Part shown: piece by piece, positions 7,627-10,939 of the stretch
How positions within the stretch are numbered: position 1 is the stretch's first letter
Layout: each line of letters starts with the position of its first letter
From: Nitrospirota bacterium
Lineage (GTDB): Bacteria > Nitrospirota > Nitrospiria > Nitrospirales > NS-4
Direction: 5' to 3'
Length of the DNA: 10,939 nucleotides
NCBI GenBank assembly: GCA_005877525.1
Contig: VBON01000011.1
Span: 1 to 10,939 of the forward strand
Translations under genes and position numbers: made by a program
The notes under the pieces: model-generated
What the model saw: the letters and a program-made list of their open reading frames with translations, nothing else
The model's database searches: none
What the model was told of the DNA's origin: nothing

Positions 7627-8826
7627 TCAAGCGGCCTCTTCCTTTTTCTTCCGCTTCTTCCCCGTGAGCGCCACAATCTTCTGCGCCGCCTCCCACAAAT
7701 CCGCCGCGACCTCGACGTTCAGACCCGACTCCGCCAGCAGTTTGCGGCCTTCCTCGGCATTGGTGCCCTGCAGGCGCACCACGACCGGAATCTTGATGCC
7801 CACTTCCTTTGCCGCATCGATCACACCATGGGCGATCCGCTCGCACCGTACGATCCCGCCGAAGATGTTGATGAAGATGCCTTTCACCTTCTTGTCCTTG
7901 AGAAGAATGCGAAAGCCCGCCGCCACTGTCTCCTTGGTCGCACCGCCGCCGACGTCCAGAAAGTTCGCCGGCTCGCTCCCCGCCAGTTTGATCACGTCCA
8001 TCGTCGCCATCGCCAGACCCGCGCCATTCACCATGCAGCCGATGTTGCCATCCAGCTTCACATAGTTCAGGTTGTTGTTGCTGGCCTCGATCTCCAGCGG
8101 CTCTTCCTCGTGCAGATCGCGAAACGCCTGAACGTCCGCGTGCTTGAACAGGCTGTTGTCGTCGAAGGAAACCTTTCCATCGAGGGCGATCAGCCGCTTG
8201 TCGTGGGTCACGACCAGCGGATTGATCTCCACCATTGTGGCGTTCTTCTCCATGAAGAACCGGTACAGATTACCGAGCATTGCGATGAACGGATTGACAA
8301 TGGCCGGCTCAATCGCCGGCAGCCCGAGTCCGAAAGCCAGGTTGCGGCCGTTATACCCTTGAAATCCGACCGCCGGATCAATCAGTTCCTTGAGTAGTTT
8401 CTCCGGAGAATGCGCCGCGACTTCTTCGATTTCCATGCCGCCTTCGGTGCTCGCGATGAAGACCGGCCATCCGGAATCTCGATCCACGAGCAGGCTCAGA
8501 TAGAGCTCCTTCGCGATCGCCGCGCCTTCTTCAATCAGCAGGCGTCGGACCTTGCGACCCTTCGGCCCGGTCTGATGCGTCACCAGGGTCTTGCCGAGGA
8601 TCTCCTTGGCAAGGCCCGGCACCTCGGCCCGATTCTTCGTGAGCTTGACGCCGCCCGCCTTCCCGCGGCCTCCCGCATGTATCTGGGCCTTCACGACATA
8701 CACCGGCGTGTCCAGCTTGGCGGCCCATTTCTCAGCCGCGCCGACGTTCTTGACCTCTTTACCTTTTGGTACAGCGATACCGAACTGCGCGAACAACTGC
8801 TTCGCCTGGAACTCATGAACGTTCAT
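7627..8826 (-). CDS. sucC: Succinyl-CoA synthetase, beta subunit
   Basis: The beta subunit carries the ATP-grasp domain and the succinate site of succinate-CoA ligase. The ATG at 8824-8826 gives the family N-terminus MNVHEFQAKQLFAQFGI; an AAGGG site lies a few bases upstream, and the open frame beyond it has no family similarity. The 399-residue product contains the ATP-grasp motif VKAQIHAGGRGKAGGVKL (45-62), the metal-binding VEINPL (199-204), LDGKVSFDDN (215-224), GNIGCMVNGAGLAMATMD (260-277), the succinate and phosphate-binding LDVGGGA (290-296), and FINIFGGIVRCE (318-329). The end is odd: after LTGK comes a charged KKRKKKEEAA tail longer than usual. It starts 37 bases after the flavoprotein stop, so the two are very probably in one operon. 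Confidence 0.97.
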   Translation of the reverse strand: MNVHEFQAKQLFAQFGIAVPKGKEVKNVGAAEKWAAKLDTPVYVVKAQIHAGGRGKAGGVKLTKNRAEVPGLAKEILGKTLVTHQTGPKGRKVRRLLIEEGAAIAKELYLSLLVDRDSGWPVFIASTEGGMEIEEVAAHSPEKLLKELIDPAVGFQGYNGRNLAFGLGLPAIEPAIVNPFIAMLGNLYRFFMEKNATMVEINPLVVTHDKRLIALDGKVSFDDNSLFKHADVQAFRDLHEEEPLEIEASNNNLNYVKLDGNIGCMVNGAGLAMATMDVIKLAGSEPANFLDVGGGATKETVAAGFRILLKDKKVKGIFINIFGGIVRCERIAHGVIDAAKEVGIKIPVVVRLQGTNAEEGRKLLAESGLNVEVAADLWEAAQKIVALTGKKRKKKEEAA

Positions 8827-8863
8827 GATGGCCCTTTCGAATCGGTGGACGCCCGGTCGGGGC

Positions 8864-10447
8864 TCAGGTTTCTCTTCTGGTGTAATCGGGAAACAACATC
8901 GGCGAGGTGATAGCTCCCATTCCACCGGTCTTTTTGGCTTCAGCCCTGAACCGCGTGAGATGATCTAGCGTGAGGCGGCCGTGGGGCATTGAGCTCACTC
9001 GGGACGCAGCTTCCGTCCCCGAACGTTTGCCGAAGACCATCAAGTCAAGGAGCGAGTTGCCCATGAGACGGTTGCGGCCATGCAAGCCGCCTGAGGCTTC
9101 GCCGGCGACAAAGAGGTTCTTGATCCCCGATTCGCCGTTGACGTCGATCTGGACCCCGCCGTTCTGGTAATGCAACGTTGGATAGATCAACACCGGATCC
9201 TTTGTAATATCCAGCTTATAGCGCTTGTATTGGCGTACCATGGCCGGGAAATGCTTCTCTAGTGTTCCCGCGCCGTGTTCTACATCGAGCAACGGCGTAT
9301 CGAGCCACACTCCCAGATGCCCGGTCGCTGTCCGAACCCCCCGACCTTCCTCGCATTCTCGAATGATCGAGGATGACACGACGTCGCGCGTGTCGAGTTC
9401 ATTGACGAACCGCTCTCCTTTGCCGTTAACCAATTGGCCGCCTTCGGAACGGATGCCTTCCGTGACCAGAGCGCCGAGGAGCTGCTCCGGATAGACCGCA
9501 CCGGTGGGATGATACTGGAACGTGTCGATCTGCAGCAGCTTTGCGCCCAGGCGGTACGCAAGCGTCAGCCCATCGCCGGTGGCGCCGTAATGATTGCTCG
9601 TGGGGAAGCCCTGGATGTGCAGCCGCCCAATGCCGCCGGTTGCCAGAATCACGGCCTTGGCGGCCACAGTAAACATCCGATTGTTGTCCAGATCCCGAAA
9701 CACGGCGCCCGTGCACGTGCCGTTGCCGTCGCTTAGCAGTTCAACCGCCGCGCTGAACTCCAGCAATTGGATTTTCTGATTGAGTACCTCGTCCTTCAGA
9801 ACCCGCATCAGCTCCAATCCCGTATAGTCCGAGCAGGTCAACAATCTGGGCTTGGAGCTCCCGCCGCCTTTCTTGACATGCAAGTTGCCATCGGAGTCCC
9901 GGTCGAACAGGACCCCCAGCCCCAGCAACCAACGGGCAATCGATGGTCCTTCTTCCACCATCACCTTCAGGAGCTGATGGTCGTTCTTCATGTGCCCGCC
10001 CTTGAGCGTGTCGAGAAAGTGCTGGACGGGAGAATCTTCGTCGGCGATCGCGACCTGCATGCCCCCCTGAGCCATGACCGTATTGGAGTCGCCGAGTCGT
10101 AGTTTGGTGGCCAGCAGGACCTGCGCGCCGCGCGCGTAGGCATGGAGCGCCGCGGAGCAGCCGGCGCCCCCGCCCCCGATCACCAGCACGTCCACCGAAT
10201 GCGCCGGTGTAAGGTCGAGGTTGGCCGGAACCGGACTGTCGCCTTCCAGCAGGCAGGCGAGTTCACGAACGGTCAGGTCTCCCGCATTCGGACCGAATTT
10301 GATTGGCCGATACGCGCTCTCCCGAAAATCGGGATGGTACTTTCGGATCAGTGTGTCGCGCTCATGCGGCGGGTACTTCGGAAGCGTCTGCTTACGGCGA
10401 GCCTCGCGTGTCTTATGGACCAGGTCTTGGAGGGCTTCTACCTGCAT
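8864..10447 (-). CDS. sdhA/frdA: Fumarate reductase/succinate dehydrogenase-type flavoprotein, non-covalent FAD
   Basis: This protein belongs to the FAD-dependent SdhA/FrdA/NadB superfamily and probably interconverts fumarate and succinate. I use the ATG at 10445-10447 (527 residues); TTG at 10510 and an in-frame GTG in between are alternatives, and no start has a good ribosome-binding site. After an N-terminal extension of about 85 residues come the dinucleotide-binding GGGGAG (91-96), SNTVMAQGG (121-129), HPTG (313-316), TEGIRSEGG (329-337) with the expected catalytic arginine, HYQNGG (426-431) with the substrate histidine, and GRNRLMGNSLLD (457-468). N122 sits where SdhA and FrdA have the histidine that binds FAD covalently, so FAD should be non-covalent, as in thiol:fumarate reductase and L-aspartate oxidase. 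The adjoining iron-sulfur gene and sucCD favour fumarate/succinate chemistry over an NadB role. Confidence 0.88.
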   Translation of the reverse strand: MQVEALQDLVHKTREARRKQTLPKYPPHERDTLIRKYHPDFRESAYRPIKFGPNAGDLTVRELACLLEGDSPVPANLDLTPAHSVDVLVIGGGGAGCSAALHAYARGAQVLLATKLRLGDSNTVMAQGGMQVAIADEDSPVQHFLDTLKGGHMKNDHQLLKVMVEEGPSIARWLLGLGVLFDRDSDGNLHVKKGGGSSKPRLLTCSDYTGLELMRVLKDEVLNQKIQLLEFSAAVELLSDGNGTCTGAVFRDLDNNRMFTVAAKAVILATGGIGRLHIQGFPTSNHYGATGDGLTLAYRLGAKLLQIDTFQYHPTGAVYPEQLLGALVTEGIRSEGGQLVNGKGERFVNELDTRDVVSSSIIRECEEGRGVRTATGHLGVWLDTPLLDVEHGAGTLEKHFPAMVRQYKRYKLDITKDPVLIYPTLHYQNGGVQIDVNGESGIKNLFVAGEASGGLHGRNRLMGNSLLDLMVFGKRSGTEAASRVSSMPHGRLTLDHLTRFRAEAKKTGGMGAITSPMLFPDYTRRET

Positions 10448-10542
10448 CAGTTTTAACGCTGCTCCGCCGAGACCTCGCTCTTTCTCACCCACCCACCACG
10501 GACGCGCCAAGACGCGTCCATTTCCCCCCGAAGCCGCGGGCG

Positions 10543-10939
10543 CTATTTTATGGCGGCGCAGACTTCCTTCAGTTGCGGCTCGTCCATCTTGAGGAGCTTA
10601 TCCCACTCGTTCGCGTAACGCCCCTGTTCGATCTCCTCAATCCGGGATTGCAGCTTCGGCGGCTTCTCATTGAAGTGCACGCCTTGGGCGCGACTGGCGT
10701 ACAGCGCGACAAGGTTGGGCGCAATGTCCGCGATACAGACCGGCACACAGAGCCCACACATTACGCAATCCATAAACATTTCTGACACTGACTTGAAGTC
10801 TCCAAACACCGCCTTCCAGACGCCGTCCCGCACGTCGATGCCTTGAGGACAGGCCTCCGTACAGGCGTTGCAATTTCGGCACAGCGGCGCTTCGGGGTAC
10901 AGGTTGAAGAGATCTTGCTTGGGATCCTTCAGTTCACCG
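10543..10939 (-). CDS. Protein with two 4Fe-4S clusters, C-terminal part (electron-transfer partner of the flavoprotein)
   Basis: The gene enters from the right edge; 131 residues and the TAG stop are present. Two complete cysteine sets are visible: C20-x2-C23-x2-C26-x3-C30-P and C58-x2-C61-x2-C64-x3-C68 (numbered from the first full codon in the window), so it binds two 4Fe-4S clusters. The spacing of about 28 residues between sets resembles the dicluster region of HdrC, GlpC and thiol:fumarate reductase subunit B, not the 2Fe-2S/3Fe-4S arrangement of classical SdhB. A charged C-terminal tail follows (LQSRIEEIEQGRYANEWDKL). A shorter frame beginning at a GTG at 10833 would cut off the first cluster, so the gene must start upstream. 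It lies 95 bases before the flavoprotein start chosen here (32 bases before the TTG at 10510) on the same strand and probably supplies electrons to it. Confidence 0.85.
   Translation of the reverse strand, partial: GELKDPKQDLFNLYPEAPLCRNCNACTEACPQGIDVRDGVWKAVFGDFKSVSEMFMDCVMCGLCVPVCIADIAPNLVALYASRAQGVHFNEKPPKLQSRIEEIEQGRYANEWDKLLKMDEPQLKEVCAAIK

Noticed and set aside
7431..7676. Small basic frame spanning the sucC end and the spacer
   Set aside because: It begins inside sucC, is Arg-rich without a motif, and has no ribosome-binding site at its start; the 17-codon tail with a good site is too short to support.
7219..8397. Long plus-strand open frame (392 codons) opposite sucD and sucC
   Set aside because: It spans two well-supported genes and their spacer on the other strand, is His/Arg-rich, and looks like a shadow frame.

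Overview
The window looks like chromosomal DNA of a high-GC, autotrophy-capable bacterium, most likely a Nitrospira-type member of the Nitrospirota. This is inference from gene content. A soluble-looking fumarate reductase/succinate dehydrogenase flavoprotein sits beside an iron-sulfur protein and sucCD, as expected of a reductive TCA cycle, and a ResB cytochrome c maturation gene lies nearby. No 16S gene or lineage marker is present to prove the placement.

Layout from left to right. A truncated resB leaves the left edge on the minus strand and is divergent from metK, and both have recognisable sigma70-type promoters in the 188-base gap. metK and ahcY follow on the plus strand and cover two steps of the activated methyl cycle (SAM synthesis and S-adenosylhomocysteine hydrolysis). 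They are separated by a pair of strong hairpins, the second of which looks like an intrinsic terminator or a REP-type palindrome. ahcY converges with zero spacing on a gene for an exported metallo-beta-lactamase-fold hydrolase (minus strand). Divergent from that gene is an HDOD-GAF signalling protein (plus strand). Next comes a roughly 200-base gap between convergent genes that holds a compact, multi-helix RNA-like element ending in eight T residues.

From 5639 to the right edge everything is on the minus strand. In transcription order: a protein with two 4Fe-4S clusters (cut by the right edge), a fumarate reductase/succinate dehydrogenase-type flavoprotein lacking the covalent-FAD histidine, sucC, an unusual 213-base spacer, sucD, a 52-residue acidic proline-rich mini-protein starting 9 bases after sucD, and a four-helix membrane protein with a C-terminal zinc ribbon. 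The first four form a metabolic module interconverting fumarate, succinate and succinyl-CoA.

No CRISPR array, tRNA, rRNA, insertion sequence, defence system or phage gene was seen. The least explained items are the structured element at 5523-5630, the acidic mini-protein, the twin hairpins before ahcY and the sucC-sucD spacer. Several gene starts were moved inward from the longest open frame using ribosome-binding sites and family N-termini.
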